A stretch of DNA of 64,000 nt from Reticulitermes speratus (GCA_021186555.1 JAJKFL010000330.1:32097944-32161943); one strand, 5' to 3'; counted from the stretch's first letter, positions 34,071 through 45,900 are shown. The notes: generated by a model from the letters alone, not told the origin. A program made the numbers and translations.

Positions 34071-34205
34071 GTCTAAGACCACGGAAATTGATTCCATGCT
34101 GGCTCTGACGTGGCTGCAAGTTGAAGATGATTTAATTTCCTTGTCACGGTGACGGCTTAAAGCATCAAAAGTGACTGTAATTCCCGTTGAAGACTTCACT
34201 TTCAT
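34071..34205 (-). CDS. Candidate coding exon (weak)
   Basis: The minus strand opens with ATG (34,205-34,203), gives 45 codons (MKVKSSTGITVTF, then DALSRHRDKEIKSSS, ending SMESISVVLD) and then GTAAGT at 34,070, a consensus donor. An alternative acceptor-like CTTGCAG lies at about 34,113-34,119. No domain is recognised. An unidentified transposable element could produce the same pattern. Confidence 0.25.
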
Positions 34206-34479
34206 CTACATAAACTATATACACAACTTCAGCTCTTATCCCAGTCTCGATTATGTGGCCTAAACATGATCAAAAATTTTGCACAGATGACGCTGTTGTA
34301 TAACATGGTGTTGCAGACAAGGTGAATCCACACAACATTCAACAGACATATGCAAACATCAGCTGCAGTTAGTGTTCGTGAAAGCAAGTCTGAAGAGACG
34401 TGCTTATCAGCTACCATTGCTGGTCTTATAAGATTGCATGGTAACCGTGTACACACTGCCAGTTAGATCAGTACATAAA

Positions 34480-34850
34480 ACTTGGTACACCGAAATTCGG
34501 AATCAAAAATAAATTGTTTTATTTATTGTACCTGTGACATGTTTCGGCTTTATGCCATTATAAAAGAGATCTTTACGAAACACGGGCGGTACCTAAAACT
34601 TACAACATATAAAAAATGTACGTATGGAAATTATGCTATGACTTAAGATAATATATAAACACAAGATAAAATGTATAAAGAAAATTATTTTTTACACAGG
34701 AGTGTATTATTAAAATGTAAGTAATTATAAACAACAATTGGGTTTTACCAGTCTAGTATTAAATGGTGTAAGTATAAAATCAGATACTGTAAAGCAGGTA
34801 CTTATCGAATTATTTAATAAACTTATTTTCAAACCTAGTGTTGCAACACT
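34480..34850 (-). repeat. Degenerate hammerhead-bearing retroelement fragment
   Basis: On the minus strand, ATAATGGC, GGC/GCC stem, GAAACATGTC at about 34,539-34,575. The 5' core is decayed. Flanks are AT-rich with no paired arm. Confidence 0.4.
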
Positions 34851-35023
34851 GTGTACAGTGTTTTATACCACGGTCTCAATATTGTTCAAACAGCGCAAAA
34901 CGTAGCAGCACATCTTAAGCTGTCGATACAGTCACAACTCTACATTCCAAAGTGTTACACCAAATACTTCATTCGCTTTACTTGGCTTAATGTGGCTATA
35001 ATCGTTTTACGACCATCCGCAGA

Positions 35024-36533
35024 GACGTTAAGTAGGAAGAAATTAGATGACGAGGTTTTGAGACAGGCATCTAAGTGGCCGTGAAAAGGAACGGAACAAC
35101 AGCAATGGACTTCGCACACAGTGATGAAGCATTAATGATCCTCTTTATCAGACGTTAAGTAGGAAGAAATTAGATGACGAGGTTTTGAGACAGGCATCTA
35201 AGTGGCCGTGAAAAGGAACGGAACAACAGCAATGGACTTCGCACACAGTGATGAAGCATTAATGATCCTCTATCAGACGTTAAGTAGGAAGAAATTAGAT
35301 GACGAGGTTTTGAGACAGGCATCTAAGTGGCAGTGAAAAGGAACGGAACAACAGCAATGGACTTCGCACACAGTGATGAAGCATTAATGATCCTCTATCA
35401 GACGTTAAGTAGGAAGAAATTAGATGACGAGGTTTGAGACAGGCATCTAAGTGGCCGTGAAAAGGAACGGAACAACAGCAATGGACTTCGCACACAGTGA
35501 TGAAGCATTAATGATCCTCTATCAGACGTTAAGTAGGAAGAAATTAGATGACGAGGTTTTGAGACAGGCATCTAAGTGGCCGTGAAAAGGAACGGAACAA
35601 CAGCAATGGACTTCGCACACAGTGATGAAGCATTAATGATCCTCTTATCAGACGTTAAGTAGGAAGAAATTAGATGACGAGGTTTTGAGACAGGCATCTA
35701 AGTGGCCGTGAAAAGGAACGGAACAACAGCAATGGACTTCGCACACAGTGATGAAGCATTAATGATCCTCTATCAGACGTTAAGTAGGAAGAAATTAGAT
35801 GATGAGGTTCTAAGACAGGCATCTAAGTGGCCGTGAAAAGGAACGGAACAACAGCAATGGACTTCGCACACAGTGATGAAGCATTAATGATCCTCTATCA
35901 GACGTTAAGTAGGAAGAAATTAGATGATGAGGTTCTAAGACAGGCATCTAAGTGGCCGTGAAAAGGAACGGCACAACAGCAATGGACTTCGCACACAGTG
36001 ATGAAGCATTAATGATCCTCTATCAGACGTTAAGTAGGAAGAAATTAGATGATGAGGTTCTAAGACAGGCATCTAAGTGGCCGTGAAAAGGAACGGCACA
36101 ACAGCAATGGACTTCGCACACAGTGATGAAGCATTAATGATCCTCTTATCAGACGTTAAGTAGGAAGAAATTAGATGACGAGGTTTTGAGACAGGCATCT
36201 AAGTGGCCGTGAAAAGGAACGGAACAACAGCAATGGACTTCGCACACAGTGATGAAGCATTAATGATCCTCTTATCAGACGTTAAGTAGGAAGAAATTAG
36301 ATGACGAGGTTTTGAGACAGGCATCTAAGTGGCCGTGAAAAGGAACGGAACAACAGCAATGGACTTCGCACACAGTGATGAAGCATTAATGATCCTCTTA
36401 TCAGACGTTAAGTAGGAAGAAATTAGATGACGAGGTTTTGAGACAGGCATCTAAGTGGCCGTGAAAAGGAACGGCACAACAGCAATGGACTTCACACACA
36501 GTGATGAAGCATTAATGATCCTCTTTATCAGAC
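35024..36533 (+). repeat. ~125-bp satellite, 12 units
   Basis: GACGTTAAGTAGGAAGAAAT recurs at 35,024, 35,151, 35,276, 35,401, 35,525, 35,651, 35,776, 35,901, 36,026, 36,152, 36,278 and 36,404, spaced 124-127 bp. Three consecutive units (35,776-36,151) share GATGATGAGGTTCTAAG, showing block amplification. A short frame, RKKLDDEVLRQASKWP then stop, is present per unit. Confidence 0.95.
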
Positions 36534-36651
36534 GACAGTACTGCGCCCTGGCGATACAACATAGATATACTCACGACATACAGAAGCAGGCGTAAGTAAG
36601 CTTCTAATAGGTGATAAAACTATACGGCAGCATCGTAATGTAATAAAATTT

Positions 36652-36806
36652 ACAAAGTCTCGATGTTCGGGATCTCGACCTTTCGTGATCACCCATTTTT
36701 TGTACTATTGTTTTGACCTTCCGTGGCTGGGTCCGACGAATCGGGACGCGACCACGTGGCCGGCGAGTCGGCTTCCCCCACTCTCGTGTTATTTCGCAGA
36801 TCACTC
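36652..36806 (-). other. CpG-rich block with possible start codon and donor
   Basis: Minus-strand frame with MGDHERSRSRTSRL starting at 36,696 (context AAAATGG), followed by GTAAAT at 36,653. The upstream 110 bp is CpG-rich and unlike its surroundings. It could be a 5' exon of an arginine/serine-rich protein or simply an unrecognised repeat. Confidence 0.2.
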
Positions 36807-37118
36807 TCAGCTCAGTAATGTTCTGCCTTTCATTTTGTCAGGTTTAATGATTTCGTGCTTTATGGGATAAGGCTCTCCTTCAATCACGCAATGTATTTTA
36901 AGTTTCAGAAATTGTTTGCATTTTATTAAAAATTTTTCCTGCCTTTTATGCTTTTTGATTTTATTTTACGCTTTTATTACTCGTATCTCGCAATTTCTTG
37001 GAACCAAACAGGTGTTTTAAGTTGAAAATGGATTCCGATAATTGTGATGGCGTTATGGGTCCACAGTAAACACGAACGTCGATATTTTACTGTATTTAGT
37101 CAGCGGAAGGACAACTCA

Positions 37119-37377
37119 GCCAATCCCAGCAGCCACGCGGTCTAAGGCGTGGGTCTGCGGCCGCTCGCTTGCTGGGATTGCGGGTTCGAATACGGCGGCG
37201 ACATGGATGTCTGTCTATTGTGAGTGTTGTGTGTTGTCAGGTAGAGGTTTCTGCGACGGGCCGATCCCTCGTCCAGAGGAGTCCTACCGAGTGTGGTATG
37301 TCTGTGTGTGATCTCGAAAAACCTCAACAATGAGGCAGCCTAGGCCCACACAGGGCTGTTGAGCCACAGAAAAGAAA
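37119..37377 (+). repeat. SINE family B
   Basis: Head AATCCCAGCAGCCACGCGG and B box GGTTCGAATAC (altered at the end). Full body to GGCTGTTGAGCCAC and an A-rich tail. Possible 8-bp duplication ACAACTCA/ACAAGTCA. Confidence 0.9.
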
Positions 37378-37675
37378 ACAAGTCACGGATTTCCGAAAAA
37401 CAATCCATTTGTAAGTCTTTACACTCCGTCTTACCTACAGTCGCCCAGCCATTTTCCTCACACGTATTTTGTTAAGTGAAAAACTTAATTTGCGAGAAGC
37501 TTTTTGGGCTTGTTTACATACACCAGAAGGACTTTGATGGAAGTGAAGATGTCGGGGTGCGATGCTGACCACTTATCACGAACTAATGTTCAGGTTATGA
37601 ATGCGTGGAGCTATACGTCTGTTCCTCCATACGTCTTCATGACGTGGCAATTAATTAAGGCGGGGAGAGTTTTTC

Positions 37676-37878
37676 GCCGATCTCAGTGGCCGCGCGGTCT
37701 AAGGCGTGGGTCTGCGGCCGTTCGCTTGCTGGGATTGTGGGTTTCGAATCCCACCGGAGGCATGGATGTCTGTCTGTTGTGAATGTTGTGTGTTGTCAAG
37801 GTAGAGGTCTCTGCATCGGGCTGATCACTCGTCCAGAGGAGTCCTACCAGTGTGTGTGTGTCTCGTTGAGTGTGATCA
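37676..37878 (+). repeat. SINE family B, 3'-truncated
   Basis: Starts GCCGATCTCAGTGGCCGCGC. Has an extra T before the B box (GGGTTTCGAATCCC). Ends near GAGTGTGATCAGG without the terminal part. Confidence 0.85.
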
Positions 37879-38048
37879 GGTGCAACAATAACCCGCTACA
37901 CTCATGACTAGTAGGTAGAAAGAGGTTAATAAAGAGTGGGATTTATGTTTACTTTACGCAACCCTTTTCATGGGACTAAGAAAAATTCAGAACAAATAAT
38001 ATAAAACGGCCTTCTGGGATATACCCATGATTATTCTGGATCTACAAG

Positions 38049-38130
38049 TACAGGGCATACACAAAAGAATGGTGCGGTTTTAATAGTGTTCACTATTAAA
38101 ACCGCACCATTCGTTTGTGTATACCCTGTA
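38049..38130. mobile_element. 82-bp palindromic mariner-derived MITE
   Basis: TACAGGGCATACACAAAAGA to TATACCCTGTA. The arms are nearly perfect. Confidence 0.85.
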
Positions 38131-38189
38131 TTACTGCCCAAGAGTGCTTAAATTATGCTGAATATCCAAGTAGACAAGGCTGAATAAAC

Positions 38190-38425
38190 TAAAGGTAAAG
38201 GTAAAGTTTTCCTTGTCCACGCCATGAGGGCGTATAGGAGGAGCAGAGGTATAGCTCCACTTAATCTTAATCTCGGTACTAGATGGAGGTGATATGTCAA
38301 ATTCACGCCCCCCGGCCGCTTTATCGCAGGGAAGGAATCCCGGTACCTATTGAATAGACCCCAGAACCGGTCTGGACGTTTTGTCCCTACCGATTTTCAA
38401 GCCCCGGACCGTCCAGCCCGTAGCC
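38190..38425 (-). repeat. SINE family C, 5'-truncated
   Basis: The tail (GGTAAA)n at 38,190-38,205 and the body match other copies. The tRNA-like head stops at GGACCGTCCAGCCCGTAG. Confidence 0.8.
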
Positions 38426-38774
38426 TATGAATAATCAATTATCTATTACACGTTTTAAAAGCCTGAAATACTGACTACAATATTGGAACACTAAATCGGC
38501 TGCCTCTTTTACTAAAACTGTCAATATTTACACAGCATCCGACAAATCAGTTCCCCATGAAATCAATACAAAAACTGCGCCATCTGCTATTGGAACTTAC
38601 TGCAGGCAATAAAATATACCGTCTGCCAATCAGAACGGTCGTTCAGATTTGTGAAAATAAAATATTCAGAGTTGTGAATTACAAAACGTGACGGCTAAAG
38701 AGTCCATATTCTAACAAGCTAGGAACAGTCGGCAGAGGGTAACGTTCGCAACACGTGGACAAAATTGATTCTAG

Positions 38775-38950
38775 GTTCACCGTGCATTTTCACTGATCAA
38801 TGTCACACCACCAATAAACGCACTTTATTTAAAAAAAAAAACCAATATAAGGTTTCTTTAAAATCGTTAAAAACCCCCTACATATGTTTCGGTTTCTAGA
38901 AAACCATCATCAGGGGGTCGCACAACTGCACTTTTTAAAAATCACGTTCA
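38775..38950 (-). repeat. Hammerhead-bearing retroelement fragment
   Basis: Shares CACCGTGCATTTT and AATAAACGCACTT modules with the elements at 45.9 kb and 26.7 kb. Holds the best-conserved motif (next entry). Only one arm is present. Confidence 0.6.
38873..38918 (-). ncRNA. Hammerhead-like motif with canonical CTGATGA core
   Basis: Minus strand: ACCCC pairs with GGGGGT (helix I). Core CTGATGA plus T, stem GGTTT/AAACC (helix II), GAA, palindrome ACATATGT followed by A (helix III and GTH position). Of all copies it fits the hammerhead consensus best, apart from the extra T. Confidence 0.6.
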
Positions 38951-38997
38951 TGCCTTCGTCTAACAGCACATGTCATGCATGACTAAAGGTGGTGACC

Positions 38998-39521
38998 TGC
39001 ATGGCAAAAGCAGCATTCAACAAGAAGAAAAATCTTTTCACCAGCAAACTGGACTTAAATTTAAGGAAGAAACAATAAAGTGCTACATTTGGAGCGTAGC
39101 TTTGTGTGGTGCTGAAACGTGGACACTTGGGAAAGTAGATCGGAAGTATCTGGAAAGTTTTGATATGTGGTGCTGGAGAAGAATGGAGAAGATCAGTTGG
39201 ACCGATCGTGTGAGAAATGAAGAAGTATTACACAGAGTTAAGGAGAAGAGGAATATCGTACATACAATAAAAAGAAGAAAGGCTAACTGGATTGGTCACA
39301 TCTTGCGTAGAAACTGCCTTCTGAAACAGGTGATTGAAGGAAAGATAGAGGGAAGGATAGAAATGACGGGAAGACGAGGGAGAAGACGTAAGCAGCTACT
39401 GGATGACCTTAAGGAAAAGAGAGATACTGGAAATTGAAAGAGGAAGCACTAGATCGCACTCTGTGGAGAACTGGCTTTGGAAGAGGCTACGGACCTGTCG
39501 TAAGACAGACTGCAGAATAAT
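38998..39521 (+). pseudogene. LINE family B C-terminal fragment
   Basis: Begins with an AFNKKKNLFTSKLDLNLRKK frame, continues YIWSVALCGAETWTLGKVDR and the conserved WCWRRMEKISWTDRVRNEE and MTGRRGRRRKQLLDDLKEK blocks, and ends in the WKLKEEALDR frame after a one-base shift near 39,418. It covers the end of the reverse transcriptase and the C-terminal tail. A short AATGAATA remains of the tail repeats. Non-functional. Confidence 0.85.
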
Positions 39522-39879
39522 GAATATGGGTTTTTTAAAATAAATTGCATTTAGTTGGCGGTGTGACATTGAACGGTGACAAATATTTCACGCATTCAAG
39601 GTCTAAACTGTTCGCAGTTCCTTCCTTATCTTTGTTGACAGGGGAATTTATGACTCTTTGCTTTCTGGTATATTTGCTGTTGACAAGCGAGATAGAGACA
39701 TATTTACATTTGCACCAAATCAGCACCATGAAGAATAAGATTCACAGAACGTCCCGGTTTTGTGGCTGCGGGGTCAAAATTCGAAGAGCACAGAAATTAA
39801 AGGAAATTAAAAATAAAAATACAGACAATTTGTGTTATGTTAAGAGCATTGCCGACCAACACTTAAAAAAAAAAGAAGG

Positions 39880-40391
39880 CAATGTACGTATAACGTAACA
39901 CTGTGGCGCGTTCGCATAACCATTGTCGTCGTGGAAAAGCAATAAGTATTAAATACTGTATGTGTCTGTAGCCTTAGTTATTCAGCAAAGCGCATGCGCC
40001 GTATTATATTGTCATCTGTGGCCTGTCTGGCTGTACCATATTTTTCCACATTATCTCACAAACGGTACGATTTTCAGAAAAAAGTTATTGAACATAAAAT
40101 GTGTGTTTTGATTTTCTCTACAAATTTTGTCTGAAACATTTCTCATTATGAAAAGAACTGAGCGAGATACTATCATAAATGTACATAGGTCTTCATGTAA
40201 AGTACCTGTTATTGTTGTCATATTTTAATGAAACTTGATTCTTCTCGACAGATTTTCGAAAAATTCATAAATGTCATATTTCATGGAAATCCGTCCAATG
40301 GGAGCCGAGTTTTTCCATACGGACGGACAGACACACAGACAGACAGACACGACGAAGCTAATAGTCGCTTCCGAAATTTTGCGAACGCTGC
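39880..40391 (-). mobile_element. Family F repeat, copy 3
   Basis: Minus-strand match to 139-668, including WKNSAPIGRISMKYDIYEFF in the same frame as copy 1. Ends GGCGCGTTCGC (39,905) and GCGAACGCTGCG (40,381), with the shared outer stretch ATGTACGTATAACGT. Confidence 0.65.
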
Positions 40392-40760
40392 GTGCTGTGG
40401 ACGGCCATCGACCATAATTAATGCTGACTTTAAGGAACAAATCCATCAGCGTATCCGAGACAATTGAAGGATCGGCATTGAAAAAAACATTATTCTAAAT
40501 AAGCATTGGTTGTGGGAAGTGCGTTGGGTTGCAGACGGAAATAAAAGAAGTTGTTTAATTTAATGTCACCATAAACTTGCGAAATGTTGCACTAAACGCA
40601 TTAAAAGCGGGACCGTTAATTAGAAAGTGCCCTTCTGTTATTTGACAGCAAGATACTCTTCTTATAATAAACAAAGAGATGCTGGAATAATTGTCTAAAC
40701 AACTATTAACTTTGTAGACATTGCTCTTACGTTCGTTTAAGCCTTTCTCCCAATGGTAGA

Positions 40761-41430
40761 TTTTTTTTCCCAATGGCTCGACAGCCCCTTGGGGGCCTAG
40801 GCCTCCTCATTATCATGATCACACTCAGACACACCACACTCGGTATGACTCCTCTGGACGAGTGATCAGCCGTCGCAGAGACCTCTACCTGACAACACAC
40901 ACACACTCACAACAGACAGACATCCATGCCCCCGGTGGGATTCGAACCCGCAATCCCAGCAAGCGAGCGGCCGTAGATCCACGCCTTAAGCCTCCAGTAG
41001 ACGGCGCGTGGCTCGGCTCGTTTTACGTCATAACTGACGTCATTGACAAAGAACCGTATTCAAACGCGCCATGTATCCTGCCTGGCGCAGCTTGTGATTG
41101 GGCGAGCGAGGCTCGTTGGATCGCCGCAGAAGCGGTTTTTTTTCACGATCCTCAAAGGGACTCGGCGCGGGCAGCTGTTGCGGCTACACGGGGCTTGCAG
41201 TCTACGCGCCAAGCCAGTCGTAGGAGAACAAAACGACGCGTTATTCCACAAGCCGAGCCGAACCTACCCGAGCAAGGCCGCTGGTCCGCCATTTGCCGAG
41301 CTGCGCCGCGTCGTGTAGCCAGATTGTCTTTTCTGTTCCGATCTGTTGGCCGAGCAAGTGACGTCACGTCACTCGACGAGCCGCGCGCCGTCTAATCCCG
41401 GCTTTAGACTGAGCGGCCACTGGGATCGGC
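40761..41430 (-). repeat. SINE family B split by a PIF/Harbinger-type MITE
   Basis: Poly-T (40,761-40,768), body and B box (GGTTCGAACCC region reversed) occupy 40,761-40,985. The head resumes at 41,407-41,430. A 9-bp duplication CAATGGTAG flanks the whole (40,751 and 41,430). Removing 40,989-41,406 restores a standard head around the MITE site. Confidence 0.9.
40989..41403. mobile_element. GC-rich PIF/Harbinger-type MITE
   Basis: Inverted ends AGCCTCCAGTAGACGGCGCG and CGCGCCGTCTAATCCCGGCT (17 of 20 match), flanked by TTA on both sides (40,986-40,988; 41,404-41,406). A 3-bp TTA/TAA duplication is characteristic of PIF/Harbinger. It is 415 bp and markedly GC-rich. Open frames here (for example 41,043-41,318) are side effects of composition. 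Confidence 0.9.
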
Positions 41431-41645
41431 AATGGTAGTTCTATCCAATATAAACTTTTCCACAGGTTTCAAAGGCCTAGAAACTGTGCCTGAACTGAAG
41501 ACTTTCGACGGGGAAACAATGAAATATTGACTAAGAGTGAATTATTATTCCTAACCACTAAGGACATTTTATCCTGTATCTAGCACCTGCTTGTAACTTT
41601 CGTAAACTTTCCCCACACAGAGTACTTCTGCTGTTCATCTTCGTG

Positions 41646-41815
41646 CAGTGAAACCTGTCTTAAACAGAACCTGGATAGAAGGAATTTTGTCTTTACCAAA
41701 AAAAAAAAACTTTCCCAGTCCCGAGGATTTTAAAGTACCTGTATTAAACGGAACCTGCCAGCAACGGAAAAATATCCTGTCCCTTGCGGCTCCGATATAG
41801 GCAGGTTTCACTGTA
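41646..41815. mobile_element. Small MITE, pogo-like
   Basis: Inverted ends CAGTGAAACCTGTCTTAAAC and GGCAGGTTTCACTG, TA following. An inner ACAGAACCTG / AACGGAACCTG pair is a direct repeat. Non-coding. Confidence 0.6.
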
Positions 41816-41966
41816 GCAAATAACGATTATTTCCGTAAACAGCACCGTTTGATGTTAGTAATGAAGATGCAGTGTTCGTTGCACTATCTATAAGATGTAG
41901 TGTGTTTTGGAAATTCTATGTACGAGATTAAATTCATCATTCACACAGCTAAAATACAATGAAAAC

Positions 41967-42249
41967 GGTAAAGTTTACCCTATAACCTGCCACGAAGGCC
42001 CAGAGGCTGAGAAGGGGTATAGCTCTACTCTTTCTTTAACCTCGGCGCTAGATGGGCGTGAGTGGTCAGCGTCACGCCCTGGCCGTTGTACCCCCGGAAA
42101 AAAAGCCCCGGTACCCATTGTACTGGAGGCTAGGTGGGCCTCGGGGCCGGTATGAAAGGATGCGGAAATCTCGCCCCCCCACCGTGGTTCGAACCCTGAA
42201 CCTTTCAACCCGTAGCGAGTCGCTGTACCAAATACTCTCTCTCCCGGCC
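41967..42249 (-). repeat. SINE family C
   Basis: Full length on the minus strand, with B box GGTTCGAACCAC-like and head starting GGCCGGGAGAG. Flanks share TAAAATA (41,950; 42,253). Confidence 0.85.
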
Positions 42250-44079
42250 TCTTAAAATAGAACACTGAAGTTGAAATATTTCAAATTATATTTACAGAAC
42301 TGTTCATCTCAATTATTACCCTTCAGACGTAAGTCGAATATGCAGAAACGATTAACCGCCCACCTGCAAGTGACGTCAGAACTACTGACAAGTCACAATA
42401 CCACACGTCATACGTAAGGCAAAATGTTCAACACATATTTAAGCTGCGTTTACCTAACTGGTACAAAAATATACACTAAAACGAATTTTGTAAATACGTA
42501 TAATTTTACAGCAAAATAAGCGTATTGTAGCAATGTGTAAATTCATATTACCAGTGTCTGACGTAAGCTACAGTATATACTCTACAGAAAGTACCGCACG
42601 TAGGCAATATTCCTGCTTTACGCTGAAACATTTATTCATGTTAAGGTTTAGGAATGCCGCCTGACATAAACAAATGCAACACTATACCGTGGAAAATCAT
42701 TCGATACCAACAGTCATAAAACGTGTCGATATATCAAGTAATTCACTGATACATTAAGATCAATGAAATTCATTCTACAGTACTGAAAAACAGGATCTCC
42801 ATCGAATCCAAAGATTTTGAGGAGAAGTTTTAGACCGTTATTTGGAAAATAAATAAATGTATATATATAAATAAAATAAATAATCACGATATTTAAATGC
42901 AAGTGAAAGCAATGTAAAAATCCAAAATTCCTTAATTAAATTATTTTAAGAAATTTCATTTCGAAGCAGAACTTTCGAGACCTGCTGTAATTTATATTTA
43001 CCACTTATTTATAAGTTAATAAAATAACACAATATTCAATGTTTAAAGCTGAATTTAATTACGTTCTAGAGAAATCTGAGAGGTAATTTTTCGATATAAT
43101 GATTCGATATCGTTATAGAGGTCATCAGTATCGATATGGAATTTAATATCGACATTCATATTTACTTATTTACACTTTATTTAACAATGTTGTCAGTCTG
43201 TATAACTTGGAAGTGTTAGCATCGATGAATAATAAAATGGAAATGGTGATGTATATTTAAAGGCAGTAGCTGCACATGTGCATAGACGGAACGACAAGAC
43301 CCTCGAAAAAATCTAATTTAAGATAGCCGAGATTCGAGAAGACGATTTAAAGAATAAAGTCGGAAGTTTTACAGCCAGCGTCAACTTGCTCGACTGACAT
43401 GCATAAGAATGTGTTTCGGAGCTCAAAAATAGCTCGAACACAGTCTACAACATCTCATTCACTGCCACTCGGATAATCTACTACCAATAATACCAATGTT
43501 CTACTCCAGGCATGTCTCTTGCACAACAAACACAACTGCATACAAGTTTTCTGGCTTTTGCAGCGATGTAGTTGAGGTCTTCATTCTTGTAGGATATGAC
43601 ACTGTGTCAGTGGGTGACGTTTCCGAGATAGCGTAGTGGTCTCATCTTCAAGGGTAGAATGTCAGACCGGTACACTCTCTCGAAACGTCGGCAACCAATC
43701 ACCCAGTAAGGCGATGCCATATCTCAGTAGAACGAATACCTCAGAATTACATCTGAAATCATTATGAATTGAAGCAGAGGAACCAAAAGAAGAAAACTTT
43801 CATTACCGACTACACAAAAGTCAATTACCACCAACGTATCCATGATAACACAGAGGATCCCCAGTCTCAAATGGAACCATGAGAGTCACACACGTACAAT
43901 GCGAACTATACTCTATTCACTCCACACCAGATCCTTAGGGTTTGTCTACAACATGCTTTCTCAGTATTTGGAATTCTAATATTAGTAAATCAGATCAAGT
44001 CACACTAGCAGAAAGAGGCATGGACACTGGGAACTGCCGGTAGGTCGCTACTTCCAACCACGGTGTGTATAATGAGACA
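42250..44079. other. Unassigned AT-rich sequence
   Basis: Contains ATCGATA-rich sequence near 43,098-43,160 and a weak tRNA-like stretch near 43,620-43,690. No coding or repeat identity established. Confidence 0.4.
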
Positions 44080-44531
44080 CGCAACGTACGTATAACGTAC
44101 CACTGTAGCGCGTTCGCGTAACCATTGTTGCCGTGGAAAAGCAATAAGTATTACATATTCCGAGAGTGTGTCTGTAGCCTTAGTTATCCAGCATGCAAAG
44201 CGCATGTACCGTATTATATTGTCATCTGTGGCCTGTCTGGCTCTACCGTATTTTTCCACATTATCTCACAAACGGTACGACTTTCGGAAAAATTTATTGA
44301 ACACAAAATGTGTGTTTTGATTTTCTCTACAACTTCTGCCTGAAACGTTTCTCATTCTAAGAAGAATTCAGCGAGATATTATCATAAATGTATATAGGTC
44401 TTCATGTAAAGTACCCGTTATTCTTGTCAAATTTTAAAGAAAATTGAATTTTCTCGACAGATTCTCGAAAAATACTCAAAATATCAAATTTCATGAAAAT
44501 CCGTCCAGTGGGAGCCGAGCTGTTCCATATG
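44080..44531 (-). mobile_element. Family F repeat, copy 4 (truncated)
   Basis: The minus strand retains WNSSAPTGRIFMKFDILSIF, then ESVEKIQFSLKFDKN. The right end is missing, replaced after 44,531 by other sequence. The outer ACGTACGTATAACGTACC is shared with copy 3. Confidence 0.65.
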
Positions 44532-45275
44532 AACAGACTTGTCAGCTGCAGGCTGCATCTAACGAAACACACTGAAATGCATGGGGCGAATCTTAAGGAA
44601 ACGTGACACACACACATCGATGGAGTGCCTAACCAGAGAGATGGAGACAACGTTTGACAAGTCTAAGCAGTAAAATGGAGAAGGTCCATGAGGAAAAGAC
44701 AAAATTAATAATTCCTTTAACATTAGCAAACCTATCACAACGCCCTCGGTAGCCCCAGAGGAAACAACATAAGACTAAGGGAACGAGACGAAGATAGGCG
44801 GCCAGAAAAGCAGGCAGAACTTTACAAAACCGGCACCAGACAGCGCTAGAACGAAGGGGAATTCAAAACCGACCTAGCATTAACCATCACGACTTTTGAG
44901 AGATTACAGCGAAATGGAGCGGGCATTAGCCAAGACAGAAGCCCCGGAAAATGAAATATCAGCAGAAGACAAAGGAAAACGAACAATAGACGCAGATAAT
45001 CGAGCAGAGACAAGATAACTGCAGACACTATAACAGGATTATAGGCACGAAATCAGATAATAGCATACTGCTGAAAGCGGGAGACACGTCAGCCTGGCTG
45101 TATGTGGCACGGCTTCACAGAGCTACATCGACGGCCTACAGGGAAACGAAACAGCAAGTAAAGTCAAGCGTGAAGACCTAGAAACCAAAGGACCTAAAAC
45201 AGCTTCATAGGTATTGCGTTCTCAGGATTAAAACAAAGGCATCCCTTTAAGGGAGTTTCGTTTTAGGAAGACAAG
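44532..45275. other. Unassigned sequence
   Basis: A purine-rich stretch (44,690-45,060) could be an old retroelement, but no motif is identifiable. Confidence 0.4.
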
Positions 45276-45371
45276 ACTCTATGGGATTTAATGTTATTCA
45301 TTCCGTACATTTTATCTCTATATTTATAGTCCGACAAATGCACAATTTAATCACATTAACTGTGTAACACT

Positions 45372-45416
45372 GTCCTATATGTTTCGAACCCTTAATTCGG
45401 GTTCATCCTCAGGGAC
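45372..45416 (-). ncRNA. Hammerhead-like motif, GAACCC stem
   Basis: GTCC/GGAC flanks pair (helix I). Core CTGAGGA plus T, stem GAACCC/GGGTTC, GAAACATATA. The mirror copy near 45,853-45,898 has one arm changed (GGCTTC), weakening its stem. Confidence 0.55.
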
Positions 45417-45900
45417 TCGTCATCTCAAATTACACAGTTTTACATTAATTGATACAATTGTTTACATAGTAAAACATTAATTCTTTACAATGTATTTACT
45501 GGTTAAACTAAATAAAAGGTGAAAAATATATTTGTTGGTTGTTTCAAGTCTTACATTGGTTAAAATGTTAAAAGTTGAATAAAAGTTGAATAATCTGTGT
45601 TTTTTGATATCCTGTTTATCGGAGTTGGTTGACTATTAGGTTGGTGAGTCAACCAACTCGATAAACAGGATATCAAACAACACAGATTATTCAACTTTAA
45701 CATTTTAACCAATATAAGACTTGAAACAACCAACAAATACATTTTTCACCTTTTATTTATTTTAACCAGTAAATACATTGTAAATAATTAATGTTTTACT
45801 ATGTAAACAATTGTACCAATTATTGTAAAAGTGTGTAATTTTGAGATGATGAATCCCTGAGGATGAACCCGAATTAAGGCTTCGAAACATGTAGGACAGT

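Noticed and set aside
35024..36533. CRISPR-like array
   Set aside because: Units are contiguous without unique spacers; this is a eukaryotic satellite.
41043..41395. Long frames on both strands in a GC-rich block
   Set aside because: The block is a MITE with inverted ends and TTA duplication; open frames come from high GC content.
43626..43700. Another hammerhead-like motif (CATCTTCAAGG ... CGAAACGTCGG)
   Set aside because: The two halves have conflicting orientation and no stem joins them; probably coincidence or a scrambled fragment.
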